The notes under the pieces were generated by a model. It made no database searches, was not told where the DNA came from, and saw nothing but the letters and a program-made list of their open reading frames with translations. The position numbers were made by a program, and so were the translations under genes. Positions 48,761-60,580 of a stretch of DNA of 64,000 bases are shown piece after piece. How positions within the stretch are numbered: the stretch's first letter is position 1; each line of letters begins with the position of its first letter. Origin of the DNA: Asterias rubens (taxonomy: Eukaryota; Echinodermata; Asteroidea; Forcipulatida; Asteriidae); assembly GCF_902459465.1 (NCBI RefSeq), contig NC_047073.1, positions 11,657,036-11,721,035 on the forward strand. The letters run 5' to 3'.

Positions 48761-50290
48761 TGACTTTAATGCTGGTTGATTTACATGCAGAGAGAACCTG
48801 AAAACTCTGCTCAATGCCTTTGACCGAGTTGATGCTGTCTGGCTTTGAAGTCAGGTTTATTTGCATAAGAACCCAACTCTGAAATGATTTAAATGCAGAG
48901 GGGAACCCACTAGATAAATAGGCTCTCTTGATTCCCATGAGTTCGAGTTGATGATTAGGCTTAAGTCAACTTCATTTGCATACTAGCCCACATAAAAAGT
49001 ACTCAACCTTTACTTGCAGTGGTAGTTGAGTTAATTTACATGCGTCTGAGTACGTCCAAGAGCTTCTTGACCTCGCAATGCGGGCGTGCCAAAACTTTAT
49101 TCTATCTCAACTATGTTCCTTGAATGATGTTTTCTTTGAAGTCTTAAGAGTTGCTTGATATTGTGTGTTCAATTGCATCTCCTCCATGTTCTTGGTACCT
49201 TCTTGAATACGAGAAAACTCCCACGTGCGTTGCGCAGTGAAGTTGTCACACCAAACGCACACACACGGAGCAATCATTGACGCAGTCAGTACACGGATGT
49301 TGTCTACGTCATGAGCAAATACACCCCCTATGTACTCTACTGAGTCAACAGTGAATGAGAACGGCGTAGAAATCCCCGCTGGATTTGGGCGGGACAAAAG
49401 AGTGTGTGAAACACCGCAAAAGGCACACACGGAGAGACATTAGCGTGCGTGCTCTTCGATCTCTCTACACAATGCCACCTTATGTTGCCTGAGCATGTGC
49501 GAACATGACAAGGCTCTCTGTTGATCGCCTGAGTCTTCATCCAACACCCTCTCGTGATAAAAAACATGAAAAAGCTCATGTTGATTTACGACTGGAACAC
49601 ATTATCTGTATGGGGGTCCTTGGCCTGCGGTATAACATTCACGACATAAAGCTGTTTTTGACTCTTCAAACCTCTCTCTCTCTCTTTACCCTCCACTCTC
49701 TTGCTCCCTCTCTTCTTTTTATCTTCTAATGATTTATCTTCTGGATGCAATCCCAGAGAGGGTGGTGTTGCCTTGGTTACGGTGCTTGAAGAAAAGTACT
49801 TTACGCGCTGGTTGTTTGGTGCTTTAATGCACTTGCATCACAGCGTGGGGACGATCAGCTCTTCTCTCATACGTAAAAGACCTGGGAAATAAAGAGCCAT
49901 TTGTTTGATTACATGATGACTTTTGGATTCTCTGGGTTCACTTTCGACAGTCACAGAAGAGACCTTTATCAGAATGCGGCCATCTTGTTCTTCACCAAAT
50001 CAGAACCAACATTGCCAAACCGAGGCTGGAAGGGAAAAAGGGTCTGTTGTAATTGAAATTTTGGGTGAACAATGAACAAACGTTACAAGAGTGGATGTGA
50101 ACCTGCAACCTCCGGATGTCCGGCACTCTACCAACTTTATTATTCAGACCTCCTTTCAGATGACTTGGCGAAGATGGCGTTGGTATCATGGAAGTTTGAC
50201 TGTAAACGGGACAATTAAAAAAAACAGAATAATATTTACGATTTAAAACCATTGCAGGTATGTTGTTATCATAACCAATCCGTAAGAGAA
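48761..50290. other. No gene; SINE-2-like remnant
   Basis: 50090-50150 (minus) has GTTGGTAGAGTGCCGGACAT and GGTTCACATCCACTC, a decayed SINE-2 head. The rest is unassigned. Confidence 0.4.
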
Positions 50291-50299
50291 GTCTGTTTT

Positions 50300-50458
50300 A
50301 GCATTTGAGTGAGAAACTACCTCTTTCTCAAAAAATATGTTACTTCATCAGAGGGAGCCGTTTCGCACAATGTTTTATACCTCCATTGCCCGTTACCAAG
50401 TAAGTTGTTACGCTAAAGATTATTTTCAGTAATTACCAATAATGCCCAGTGCCTATAA
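50300..50458 (-). mobile_element. HP-A fragment (right end)
   Basis: CTCTTTCTCAAAAAATATGT, GGGAGCCGTTTCGCACAATG, CCAATAATGCCCAGTGCC. Only one half of the element. Confidence 0.65.
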
Positions 50459-51996
50459 AACAACTATTATATAAACAATGTTTTGATATGCTGAACATCT
50501 TGCGTGGTCTTTCACTATTTTCTCCTAAATTTTCACAGGTTTGTTAATCATGTATTATGGTTGATGAACGTGAACACTGTCTGCGTGTATTGTTTAGACA
50601 GTCCGTTTTTGAAATTCTTTAATTAGTTAGTCTTTAAGTGCTATCACTGCCCTCCCTTGTTGTGTCTGTTTTGTCAGCTCGCAAATCATGTATAATACCT
50701 TTTAATCGATTCTTTTCATCTACCAACCGTTAGAAAAATCTAGTCCAATAATCGAGAACCTTTCTAGCCCGTGGGTTTATAGCTAGGGTACTTCCACGTC
50801 ACCGAGTGTAAAGGAGTTTGATTCGCACCTATCAGGGGGGCTTTTTATCCATCCAGGATAATTGTCTTGAATTTGTCTATCACGCCATTCACACCAAGAT
50901 GTTATCTCCCCCAAAGCCTTGACAATTTGACTCTCATCCCATCAAATATATCTCCTTTTATAAAAGGAGCTTGTTAAAAGACCTATATATGACATCTCTC
51001 CACCCTACCGTGAACATTTTGTTCGCAGGTTTGAGGTTGGTTTAAGTCGCCTCGAAGCCGGGGGATGATCAGGAGGGATTGGGGTCAAGGCCTACTTTTG
51101 CACTTACGGGAGAAGAAAGTGCTGTCTTTTCCCGCTCAAACTATTACAGAGAGAATCTGCTCCATCGATCGCTTCTTCCGCCACAGGTATATCCTTGGTT
51201 CTGTTTTTCAGTGCGAAAGGCAAATTTTAATGACTTCTTCAAACGGCCGTTGATCATTCCCACACACGATAAACGATTAAGGTCGTGCAAATGTTGTCGT
51301 GAGGTATGAACAACAAGGCGATATCCAAGAAGCCTGTGGGGCTAGTGTAAAAAGGGGACTTCGTTTCCTGCCCTTGTATTTCACATCTAGACTTCAATTA
51401 CATTTTCGACAAAAGAAGAGGACGTGAAAGCAACGTGACCGCGATTTGTATTCTTTATACTTTGCTCCAATTTTCTGTCTCAATTGCTTGCAAGTTTATT
51501 CCTTTTCTATTTTGTGTCACGGCCATATTTCTCTTAGATTGTTGACACACCCACTAATGGACTGTGATAAATACGGCACAGAGAGAACATTTAGAATTAA
51601 ACTTGACATAAAATATGCCGGTAATTCGGTCGAGTTAGGCTGGTGGCTCGTAACCGATTCGAATCTATAAGAGTGCAAATTAAAGCGATCCTATCACCCA
51701 ATTCTGAAGATTATTATAGTGTTGCGTTTGTCGAGTTTCCGGACAGCGTCAAGGGAGAGCATAATACTGTATTCATTAACTTGTTAACATAATTGTTTCA
51801 ACCAGATAATCTACTCAGACTGAATTGCCGTTAAATTAAAAGTTCAAGAGTTATAACTAGGCTTAGGCTACATGTATTAAAAGTAAACATAAATATGTAT
51901 CTTGTACACTAAGTGTGTGCGGATTTGCTATCATTTAGTATTTGAGAAAGACTCTGCTATAAGGTTGAAACGTGACGTCATTATAGCCATTGTATT
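50459..51996. other. No gene recognised
   Basis: Two overlapping short frames at 51065-51309 and a longer one at 51446-51670 show no known motifs. No repeat family of this window is seen. Confidence 0.35.
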
Positions 51997-52384
51997 TTAA
52001 AGGCAGTGGACACTACTGGTAATTACTCTAAATAATTATTAGCATAAAACCTTACTTGTTAACAAGTAATGGGGAGAGGTTGGTAGTATAAAGTATTGTG
52101 ATGAACAGCTCTTTCTGAAGTAACGTAGTTTTCGAGAAAGAAGTGATTTTCCACGAATTTTATTTTGAGACCGATCAGATTTAGAATTTGAGGTCTCGAA
52201 ATCAAGCATCTGAAAGCACACAACTTCGTGTGACAAGGGTTCTTTCATTATTATCTCGCAACTTCGACGACCAATTGAGCTCAAATCTTCACAGGTTTGC
52301 TATTTCATGCATATGTTGAGATACACTAAGTGAGTAGACTGGTCTTTGATATTGACAATTTCCAATAGTGTCCAGTGTATTTAA
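51997..52384 (+). mobile_element. HP-A element, complete
   Basis: TTAA at 51997-52000 and 52381-52384. Ends AGGCAGTGGACACTACTGG and CCAATAGTGTCCAGTG. The hairpin arm has a small insertion. Confidence 0.85.
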
Positions 52385-53430
52385 AACATAAAGATCAATA
52401 TAATTATAAGTAAGGACGAATTATTTGAGTTATGATGAAATAGCAACAATAACTATGAAGGGTAAACACCCATCCATTCTCCCCGAAAACCCCCAAACAA
52501 AACAAAAACGAGCCCCTAAACACCCAGAGAATATAAACAACTGAAACACAATGCGGCAACAACCTGTGCACAACAATAACGTGCAATAACAATGCGCGCA
52601 ATGACTCTCGCAGCCGATCGGGTGTTTTTTTTTCGCGCCAAAACAACCGAAGCGTAGTCTGGATTACATGTTCATTAGCACATCCAGCCGTGTCACTTAC
52701 ACCCTTGGATATCACGCTCTTGACACGCCGCGGTTGAAGGACTCAAAACAACGTTTGGTATCGACGAAGAAAAAATATGGCTAAGTGGGAACATTTCCTT
52801 GCATGACATTAACGACTCCCAGTGGAAAATTAAATAACGAGATAAAAATCTCAAAATCGTGACAAATTGTCGAAATTGGAAAATGGTGTGATTTCGTAGA
52901 TCAAGGCCCCGCATTGGAAGAGATATTGGTTGTTATAACCAAATTGATTTTTATGTCTTGAGCTCGTTCAAGATTTGACAGACGGCAGTTTTATGTATCG
53001 AGTAACACACGATAGTAATAAATAAGCAGTGTAAAATCGTAACTTCAAGCAGTTCGACACTGATCGCGACAGACACTGAAACAGCCGTATGACAGTAAAA
53101 GGCCTTGTCTAACGAGACAGTAAAAGCCATTGAATGACGGTCGTTTGACTCGCCAATTATGATTGCTGGATAAGGTGTCATAATTGCGACTTGATGGGTG
53201 GCGGGAGGTAAGATTATACCACTAAGAAAATGGCCTTTATGATTAATCAAAGATATCATAATCCTTTTGTTCTTTATGTTACCCAGTCAGAACGTAGTCA
53301 GGATTTTTTCTCTGGATGGAATTAGATGCACAATTGTAATGGGGTGGCATTTATGGATTCCACTTTCTACCTTGTACAGTGGCTGCGTAAAAAAAACTTG
53401 GCCATCAATCGTTGATCACGCCGACGATAG
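52385..53430. other. No gene recognised
   Basis: Two minus-strand frames of about 100 codons (52404-52715, 52951-53259) are open but show no family features and have no plausible splice partners. I treat them as chance. Confidence 0.35.
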
Positions 53431-53431
53431 C

Positions 53432-53740
53432 GTAATAAAGGTACTGCCGTCGATTTCACAAAACTCTTCCTAAACGTACGACTAATCTTCCCAACCCTGC
53501 ACTGTAGCATGCGGATCTTCAGATTTATAATCCTAAGTAACTCGAGATGAGACGAGTCCTAACTCTTTGTGAAATCGACCACTTGATACACGTTTGGTTT
53601 ATTGTCAAAGACCAGAATTCCCACTGTTAGTGAATCCCAACATAATGCACAAAAATAACCAATCTGTGAAAATGTTGACTCAGTATTGGTCATCGAAGTT
53701 GTAAGAGAATAACAACAGAAAAAACCACTAATTTCTGTGT
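53432..53740 (-). mobile_element. HP-A fragment carrying HP-E at its left end
   Basis: ATAAAGGTACTG, then HP-E (53450-53578), then TTTATTGTCAAAGACCAGAA through GTCATCGAAGTTGTAAGAGA. Same arrangement as at 10767-11270. Confidence 0.65.
53450..53578. mobile_element. HP-E hairpin element, copy 4
   Basis: TCGATTTCACAAAACTCTTC at the left, GTCCTAACTCTTTGTGAAATCGA at the right; the middle CCCAACCCTGCACTGTAGCA is also found in copy 1. Confidence 0.8.
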
Positions 53741-54364
53741 CTCTCTGTTTAGCCCGCTTCACTCCACTGCAGGAGGAAAGTCTATTCACCAATTTCCCAT
53801 TTTACTCTATACTGCGCTGTCTGTTGCCAAGCATTGCCCATATTTACTTAGTTCATCATTCTCTCAAACTTCTGTTTTGTCCCCTCTTTTGTTCTAGTCC
53901 AGTTTCCTGGAGTCCGGTTGGTTGTTGTGCATGCCCACCAAAATTAAATTTTCCTGCACCAAAAAGTCATCGTTGCGTGTACAAAATAAATTGTGTTCAT
54001 GTACCACTATGGTCACAAAACCATAAAGCCCAATCAGTCATGGGCAACTAGGAACAATGCAACACGGTGCAATAACACTTTCCAAAACCCAGAGAGTACG
54101 AAGGGTGAAACATCAAATTATGAGAGGATGGACGAATAATTCTATATTAGATTTCCGCGATTAAGTTTAATCTTGTTACGTCACGCACGGCTAGACTTTG
54201 TGATGATGTAGCTACCTAGTGTATTGCATTAACAGTGTTAGCATCTCCCAAGAGTGAAAATAAAATATGAATAAATTTAATCGATTGCGCATCGTTATGA
54301 CCAAAGAGATAACGTACCGTGGGACATACGGTTGCACCCAACTAAAATAAACTCCCATGACATA

Positions 54365-54475
54365 CAGACGAGCAGACTATAGGCCTACTGTTCAAAACGT
54401 CACGACCAAACCGGCTCTCCTCAGAGCCAACACTCCCACAAACGAGATTTGCACATGGTTGTACTCGCAACTTTC
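54365..54475 (+). repeat. Dispersed repeat with CGGCTCT/AGAGCC stem
   Basis: GACGAGCAGACT, CTGTTCAAAACGTCACGACC, CCGGCTCTCCTCAGAGCC, ACGAGATTTGCACATGGTTG. Other copies: 61312-61415 (plus) and about 55110-55192 (minus). Confidence 0.65.
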
Positions 54476-55109
54476 TATTATAGTTGTTCCTAAAATGCTA
54501 AATCAATATAAAAAACCCACGAACACAACTTAGACGTCTCACAGCTTCTTACAGTAAAAGGGAACATTATTCATTGACCATTTAACGTTAATCTGCTCCT
54601 CAAGTTGATGTGGGTGAATCCCTGGACTCGTCGAGTCATTCCTCCTCCAGCAATCAGGACCATTTATTGCAGGCCGTTTGTCATCCAAAATGCCAAAAGT
54701 TGGAAGTCAACAACCCAAGGTCACAATTAGGAAATATTCGTATACATCGTATGTCTTTTCTTGGGCTCTCAATTTTGCAAGTATACAGAATACTTTGTTC
54801 GACTACAAAATATTAATGAGGCCGACGCTCTGTTTTCTCCTATTTAGTGGGGTGCATCCCTACGCCTGCATGCATTCACTGTGCGGCAGCAGTGTATTTT
54901 GATCGAAAGCGATGCTGAGAGATAGCATTAGTCTGGCTCTCATGCGTTATACGATGCATTAGTCATGATTGAATACAGGGAACAGAACGAGATTATTGGT
55001 TCGGCCATTTTGATTTACCTGGAGCTCATCTGAAAACGAGGCTGAGAGTCAGGCTCTTACGTAATATCCAGGACACTCATTTAGGAAGAAACTTGATGAA
55101 TAGCAAACA

Positions 55110-55192
55110 TGCGGGCACAACCATAATGTGTTAATCTCTTTTGTGTGAGAGCCGGTTTGGTCTCGACGTTTCGAACAGTATACCCCGCTCTT
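55110..55192 (-). repeat. Dispersed repeat, minus copy
   Basis: Plus strand reads GTGTGAGAGCCGGTTTGGTC, TCGACGTTTCGAACAGTAT; the inverse of the copies at 54365 and 61312. Confidence 0.55.
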
Positions 55193-56386
55193 TTTGGAGA
55201 AACTCATTATCATCATTAAGCAAGTAATATTTTGAGGCCAGCTTTCTACCATCATTAACCTTTAAACCATGCCCGTTTAATTTAAACTTTGGGCGTATGT
55301 GGTGTGTGTAGTACACAAAAACTCTTTAATATTCAAGTCCCGAGGGAAGATTTGAAAACAAAACAAGAAAGAAAGAGGGAGAGAGCAAGATCGAGTGAGA
55401 AACAACAAAACAAACAATTCGGATATAGCGCGTAGAAGGTCATATTATCTTTATGAAAGCCTGACATCTTAGGCAAAATAAATGCATCTTTATTGTGATG
55501 TTAATTTGTCAAGGATGTGGTCAGTATTGTATTCAAACCCACGTATGAAATAATATTTACCATAAGGCAAAGACGCAACACACTCGTCATGGAAGAAATC
55601 ATAATACAATTGTCAAGGTTGCCGTGAGCTCAAAATCCCAAACCCCTTTAGTTTACTTTCACAAAGCCATGCTTTGGACAATTATGAACAATGTATCGCT
55701 ATCCACGTAGACTAACATGGCGACAATTTAAGAATGAGAGGATTTGATTCAATAAAAAAAACGGTTGTTTAGAAAAATCTATAGTTTATGGTTCTTTATC
55801 CTATAGGCCATTGCGTACTAGGCCTATTACGTACTGTTGGGATATTGTGATAGTTCTATTATGGAAATATAATATTATAAATGTTCGTGCAAGTGGATTT
55901 TTTTCTGTCGACCTAAGTTGGTTCGCAGCTCTTCCTTTTATAATGTATACAGGTACCGTTTATCTTCACAGTCTGGGATATTTGCTCAGTGGCCATGTAA
56001 TGCTAGTCTTGTTAAAGGGTAGTGACGAAAAATGAGGGTTGTTTTAACAGATTTTCTAAAATAACTCAAAATGGGGTATCTATAAAGGGGGCAAGGCCTT
56101 TGGATGGTAGTAGTAAAGCTGTCTGACTATTTTTTGTTATTTGAGGATATTATTTTGTTTTCAATTTGTCTTCTTCAGATTTTTAACCATATGTTTTAAT
56201 AACTATTGAACAAAAAATGGATAAAAAGATTTTTTTTTTTACTCAACCACCCAAGGTAAATAAATCATAAACATCGGAAATTCCTCTGCCTCTCAAGCCC
56301 TCTCTAAAAAATAAGAACAAAATAGATAACCATAAACATTACAGTGAACAAAAATCGCAACAACTTTCTGTGACTTTATACTAACC
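55193..56386. other. No gene recognised
   Basis: AT-rich spacer with a purine-rich patch at 55350-55400. The frame at 55811-56035 is hydrophobic but has no family match that I recognise. Confidence 0.35.
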
Positions 56387-56776
56387 TTAAAGATACTGGA
56401 CACTATTGGTAATTGTCAAAGACCAGTCTTCTCACTTGGTGTATCTCAACATATGCATAAAATAACAAACCTGTGAAATTTTGAGCTCGATTGGTCGTCG
56501 GAGTTGCGAGATAACTATCAAAGAAAAAAACCCCACCCTTGTCACACGAAGTTGTGTGCTTTCAGATGCTTGATTTCGAGACCTCAAATTCTCAAATTGA
56601 GGTCCCGAAATCAAATTCGTGGAAAATTACTTCTTTCTCAAAAACTATACGTCACTTCAGAGGGAGCCGTTTCTCACAATGTTTTATACTATCAACAGCT
56701 CCATTACTCGTTACCAAGTGAGGTTTTATGCTAATATTTATTTTGAGTAATTACCAATAGTGTCCACTGCCTTTAA
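56387..56776 (-). mobile_element. HP-A element, complete
   Basis: TTAA at 56387-56390 and 56773-56776. Left end AGATACTGGACACTATTGG; intact hairpin CGAGACCTCAAATTC / AATTGAGGTCCCG. Confidence 0.88.
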
Positions 56777-57209
56777 ACATATGTTTTAGAAAACATGGAA
56801 CGCATCGCTAGTTAAACATACACCATGTGACCTTTGACGTCACATGTATAGAAATAAGCCACATCATGGATTTCACACAGGCATGATTTGTACACACCTC
56901 AAAGAAAGAATACATGAAGTCCTATATTTTATTAAGATTGCATTGTATTATGCAAGAAAATGGTCTATTAATATAGTTCCCATTACGAACTGTAATGGAT
57001 AAAACGTGTACTTCAATGAAAATGACGGAGACCTCGGTTGGATGGAAGGGATCGGGAATGATCCACTGATGGATAAAACTTGTTCTACATTATAGATTGC
57101 AACTTGATTGCTGCTGCTTTTTTGTTGTAAGAGAGAGAGAGACGTACATTTTATTTTCAATCTTTAGACATGTACACAATGCAAGTACGAAGCTCAATGA
57201 AAGAAAATA

Positions 57210-57545
57210 TCATTGTGGCCGAACGGACTAGTCCACAAAGCTCTAGTGTCATCAGCAGCGGAGTGTAGGTTCGATACCCGGTCATGACACTTGTGCCCTT
57301 TTGAGCAAGGTACTTATGCTTCGTACAAAGTTGGGACAGTATCCTACCAGCCAGGCTCCTAGTGGATGATACCCATACCTACATCCTTATTACCAAGGCA
57401 TATATACCCATGCCTATACGGAATGTGATGGGGATAAGCCTGTTTCAGCCCTAAGAGTAGGTGGCAACTCACCCCTAGTGACATTTGGTTTGGGTCGACA
57501 ACCCAAATCAGTTCCCTCACCTTGAAGTGGCCGCCAGGCAATGCG
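57210..57545 (+). mobile_element. SINE-3 copy, uninterrupted
   Basis: GTGGCCGAACGGACTAGTCC head, B box GGTTCGATACCC, GTCATGACACTTGTGCCCTT, CTCCTAGTGGATGATACCCA, GAGTAGGTGGCAACTCACCC and GCCGCCAGGCAATGCGATGT. Serves as the reference for the broken copy at 26230-26830. Confidence 0.7.
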
Positions 57546-57559
57546 ATGTATAGGCGATC

Positions 57560-58180
57560 TTTTATAGAAAAAATAATACAATTTGTTCATATGAGTAAAT
57601 CCGTGCTACCATAATTTCAATATAACACATCGTAAAATCCAGCTTTCAAAAATTTCATCCGGTTCTGTGGAAAACAACCATATTCTATGCCTTGTCCATT
57701 TAGTACACGTTCACATTGGATCTATTTCGCTTGTGGCAACTGAAATAACACAATATTGATTTTGTTTCCTGGTGAGGATGGTCTGCAAATGAAATTCAAT
57801 TGACTTTTACAGTATTTCAAACGGAAAAATTTCTGTGAAAAAGAAATAAATGGTAAATGAATTTTTATGATCAATGATCTTTCAGAATAAAATTATTATT
57901 TGATTGCAAAAATCATCAACCCTTAAATTTGTCCTTCAATCCACCCGTTCAATAACCATCATACAAATTAATCTGTTTAAATCGGCATCTACGGGCGGAG
58001 GACACCTGAATATATTTCCCTTTTCCCTAAATATTCATGATGTTTTCGCTTTCGTGTTTCTATTTAAGGGAATGCTTTGTTTTTGTTTTACTTTGGCGGG
58101 AGGCTGTCGAATCATCAGCAGAGTGGGCAGCACAATTTGTCCGCCTTAATAGTCGTTTTAAACACACAAAACAACATGAA
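57560..58180. other. No gene recognised
   Basis: AT-rich spacer above the GC-rich region that precedes the receptor exon. Short hydrophobic frame at 57904-58149 without recognised motifs. Confidence 0.35.
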
Positions 58181-58830
58181 AGCAATACTCATTGCACGTG
58201 ACGCGCGTGATTGCAGCGAACTCCCCCCGGTCGACGGCACGCGACAGCAAATTCGAGTTGAATCCTCGCCGGGTACCAGGTTGCATTTATCCATTAAAAG
58301 AAGTGGTGTAATCATACGTGGATTTGTGGTAGATCAAGTCACGGATGGGTATAGATCGAACGAGAAGGATAGAGTGCGATGATTTACCTCGCTTGCAGTG
58401 TCTGGCTGGGGCCCTGTGCGGGTACACGTGGTCACGTCAGCGGTAGTCAGTTTGGTATCTCCTTCATCAATCGTAAAAGGTATCAGTACGGCACACCGCG
58501 TTCAGTCGTGTAGTAGATGCTGACCCGGGTCCCCACACCGCAGTACCCGTGGATCGAAGTTAAGTGCGACGCCGTGAGGCTGATTGGCTGCACCACAGAA
58601 GAAGAAGGAAAAAAAGGACGAGTCGCTCCGTCTGCAGTGGATCCTTGGCAGTGATGATGGAACTTTGGGGTAATTCCAACCGTTTTCAATATCATTTGCA
58701 AAGAAAATGACCGCGGGAAATGTATCGGAAACAGGCCTTAGTACGATTGGAGAGATGGAGGGCTGTCATTTGACGGACTGATCGTGAGTTGGGGTTGTGC
58801 TGCACGAGTGGAATTGACTATATATTGCTC
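58180..58830 (+). promoter_or_regulatory. Candidate promoter region of the receptor gene
   Basis: GC- and CpG-rich patch (for example CACGTGACGCGCGTG at 58196-58210), an inverted CCAAT (GATTGGCTG at 58581-58589) and a TATATATTG at 58820-58828. It lies 0.6-1.2 kb above the receptor ATG. Suggestive only; no cap site is visible. Confidence 0.3.
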
Positions 58831-59203
58831 ATGGAAATTGCTCCTTCGTTGTTTTCTAAAAAACAAGTGTTTTGGTTCATTTCGGGGGAGTTTGGCATTT
58901 TGGTTTGAAGTGGGGTGCCGTCAGTCAGTCCCGGGGTAACCGATCCGAGTGCTGACACGAATCCTACCCAGCCTCCTTCCGGTCATCAATACACCCAACT
59001 TGACCAGTGGCGTTGTATTGAGAGTCTAGACAACACTAGTTGAGAATCTTGTAATACCATCCTCGGTGATCGAAACGTTTCTTACAGAAAAGCCCCTGTT
59101 GCTTCAGCTAGATTATGAAACCAGATCCCGGATTGATAGACTTGTGTAATTTCCATATCGCTCTGTAGTAAGGATCCTTGCCCCGCAGTGCATTGGTGTT
59201 GTC

Positions 59204-59419
59204 TTGTTTAATTGCCTCAAGCCGTTGCAGCGTTCAGATTGGGATTCTTATTACAATCGCTTGCAGTGGATTGCTTCGAACATTTCGGAGGGGGGAGATA
59301 CACTTAACCGCGTAAACGTTGTCGGAGACATTTCGCCTTCTCGGCTGAGTCGAGTCACCCGTAGCTTTACACACCCCTCACCCGTGTCGGAGAACAGCTT
59401 CAACAATGGCCTTAGCTAA
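59204..59419 (+). other. Upstream ORF overlapping the receptor start codon
   Basis: ATG at 59204, stop at 59417-59419, 71 codons, in the +1 frame relative to the main ATG at 59406. If the mRNA leader includes this segment, ribosomes starting here would read through the main start. Upstream ORFs are known in NMDA receptor mRNAs, but translation of this one is unproven. Confidence 0.35.
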
Positions 59420-59828
59420 GCTACCAACTTCTCGTTGGCTCGTCGGCTTTCATGTCGTCAAGTATATGGTGTTGTTTGTCTTTACGCAGCATGCTTTCTC
59501 CGCCCAGCTTCAACACGTCCGGGTGGCCGTGGTGTCCGACAACTCCGCAAACTTTACCCTGTTCCAGGAGCAGGTGCTGACGGCTATACGGGAGGTGAAC
59601 GCCTCTGAGCTCGGTATGCCCCTCCACCTGGGCCCGGTGGTGCTCTCCGCGCATCCTAACCCCATGGACGTATACAGACAGACTTGTGAACGGCTGGCCG
59701 GCACCGATGTCTCGGCGGTGGTGGTTCTGGCGAATGAGAGAACACAGTTTAGCTTATCCGTTGCTGGTGGATTTCTTGGTGTTCCGGTGATCGGGTTGAA
59801 CAACAGGGCATTTGCTTTTTCCAACAAG
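59406..59828 (+). CDS. NMDA-type glutamate receptor subunit, first coding exon (partial)
   Basis: 141 codons from ATG in good context (CAACAATGG) to a consensus donor (AACAAG|GTAAGA, 59828/59829), phase 0. It starts with a signal peptide (hydrophobic VVKYMVLFVFTQHAFSA, cleavage probably before QLQ). The rest is the beginning of the amino-terminal ligand-binding-like domain of ionotropic glutamate receptors: HVRVAVVSD strand, then a Cys (QTCERLAG), then VSAVVVL and GGFLGVPVIGLNNRAFAFSNK. This last part lines up with the GluN1 pattern AGFxxIPVLGLxxRxxxxSDK better than with GluN2 or GluN3. NFT and NAS are likely N-glycosylation sites. Later exons were not found in the remaining 4 kb, so they lie beyond the window. 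Confidence 0.75.
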
Positions 59829-60208
59829 GTAAGATTAAACTTCGTTTATTACCAACAATGACATCAGAAAGACATTAGTGTCATGTCTGTTGTTTTAACA
59901 CCGGGGTTATAACCAACACGAAAAGTTGAGCAAAACACGTTTCGGCGCAATAACTCTTTAATTAATTTATTGCATTGCTACAATTTTACAATGGTTGCCG
60001 ACTCTCCATCTCAAAAGGGACCAAAATGAACAAATTAAAAAGAGCCATGGTTCCCGATGGGTTTTTATACCCTTACAAAATATTCAAATATATTTAATAA
60101 AACAGGCCTAAGCCGTAGAGATTCAATTCAATTCCATACTCTTGTTGGAAAATAGTACAATATAAGAACTGAACAGAAGCGCATTAAGTATACAAAATTA
60201 ATACAATG

Positions 60209-60580
60209 TTAAAGGCAGTGGACATTATTGTTAATTGTCAAAGACCAGTCTCCACAGTTGGTGTATCTCAACATATGCATAAAATAACAAACCTGTGAAA
60301 ATTCGAGCTCAATCGGTCATTGAAGTTGCGAGATAATAATGAAAGAAAAACACCCTGGTCACACGAAGTTGTGTGCGTTTACATGGTTGATTTCGAGACC
60401 TCAAGTTCTAAATCTGAGGTCTCGAGATCAAATTCGTGGAAAATTACTTCTTTCTCGAAAAATATGGCACTTCAGAGGGAGCCGTTTCTCACAAGAACCT
60501 CTCCCCATTACTTGTCACCAAGAAAGGTTTTATGCCAACAATTATTTTGAGTAATTACCAATAGTGTCCACTGCCTTTAA
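60209..60580 (-). mobile_element. HP-A element in receptor intron 1
   Basis: TTAA at 60209-60212 and 60577-60580. Ends AGGCAGTGGACATTATTG and CCAATAGTGTCCACTGCCT. A small deletion removes the ATGTTTTATACCATC block. Confidence 0.9.

Noticed and set aside
52404..53259. Two minus-strand frames of about 100 codons
   Set aside because: No domain, no repeat, no matching splice sites; expected by chance in 64 kb.
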